Source of the DNA: Bacteroidales bacterium UBA5235
GTDB taxonomy: Bacteria > Bacteroidota > Bacteroidia > Bacteroidales > VadinHA17
Direction: 5' to 3'
NCBI GenBank assembly: GCA_002409145.1
Contig: DHUL01000051.1
Location: forward strand, 68,492 to 74,132
Length of the DNA stretch: 5,641 nt
This document shows positions 5,441-5,641 of this stretch, piece after piece; position 1 is the stretch's first letter; the number at the start of each line of letters is the position of its first letter. Position numbers and translations under genes: made by a program. The notes below the pieces were generated by a model that had not been told where the DNA came from, did no database searches, and saw only the letters and a program-made list of their open reading frames with translations.

Positions 5441-5641
5441 CTACCACCCGGGTGTTTGAGTAAGCGTGTAACCTTTCTCCGTATACTGAGTAATCTGGTT
5501 TACACCTACCGGCGCAAGGTAAACCCTGTCCGTAAAGGCATCGCGGGCTGAGATGTTTTCCGGGATATAGTATCCCACCATATCTGCACCGTTGGTTCCG
5601 TTATATGTAACCACCGTCCCGTCAGCTTTCTGAACCTTCAG
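5441..5641 (-). CDS. RagB/SusD-family outer-membrane nutrient-binding lipoprotein, C-terminal fragment
   Basis: The minus strand is open from the right edge to a TAG at 5443-5441, giving the last 66 residues of a larger protein. The visible part includes MVGYYIPENISARDAF, then DRVYLAPVGVNQITQY and a final GYTLTQTPGW. A Y-L-x-P-(I/V)-x-x-x-(Q/E)-I segment followed by an (L)TQ(N/T)PG(W/Y) terminus is the hallmark ending of SusD-like proteins. These sit on the cell surface beside a SusC-type TonB-dependent transporter and bind glycans or other nutrients. The N-terminus, signal peptide and probable susC partner lie to the right, outside the window. The substrate cannot be told from this part. A matching terminator follows at 5391-5360, about 50 bases after the stop. 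Confidence 0.85.
   Translation of the reverse strand: MKVQKADGTVVTYNGTNGADMVGYYIPENISARDAFTDRVYLAPVGVNQITQYTEKGYTLTQTPGW

Overview
The window reads as chromosomal DNA from a member of the Bacteroidota, probably Bacteroidales or a close order. Four things point there. A RagB/SusD-type C-terminus sits at the right edge. There is a DUF3127 gene. No gene has a Shine-Dalgarno sequence, and the starts have A-rich leaders. Three intergenic regions carry exact matches to the Bacteroidota -7 promoter element TAnnTTTG. The species cannot be told from this sequence.

Layout, left to right. Bases 1-75 hold short tandem repeats of period 8 and 7. A stand-alone MnmD-type tRNA wobble-uridine methyltransferase follows (76-735, +). 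Next come two tandem paralogous FKBP-type prolyl isomerases: one with a cleavable signal peptide (810-1499), one a lipoprotein (1560-2255). The second overlaps a cytoplasmic cyclophilin (2252-2713) by ATGA. The cyclophilin in turn overlaps a DUF3127 protein (2713-3096) by TAATG; this protein ends in an SSB-like acidic tip, DDLPF. A strong hairpin terminator (3117-3150) closes this operon. It is followed by a small cluster of palindromic repeats, a heptamer tract and a promoter box for an M3-family dipeptidyl carboxypeptidase (3319-5361, +). A second strong hairpin just after that gene has its T-tract on the minus strand. It therefore terminates a convergent gene whose last 66 codons (5441-5641, -) encode the C-terminus of a SusD-like outer-membrane nutrient-binding lipoprotein. 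This last gene has no assigned reading frame unless one allows an ORF open at the window edge.

How the genes work together. The central block is mainly a protein-folding unit: two envelope FKBPs and one cytosolic cyclophilin, with the DUF3127 protein translationally coupled at the end. MnmD (tRNA modification) and the M3 peptidase (cytosolic peptide turnover) are housekeeping neighbours, probably on separate transcripts. The SusD fragment marks the start of a polysaccharide or nutrient uptake locus extending to the right. No defence system, mobile element, CRISPR array or RNA gene was seen. The least explained items are the SSB-like tip on DUF3127 in a prolyl-isomerase operon and the intergenic repeat families.
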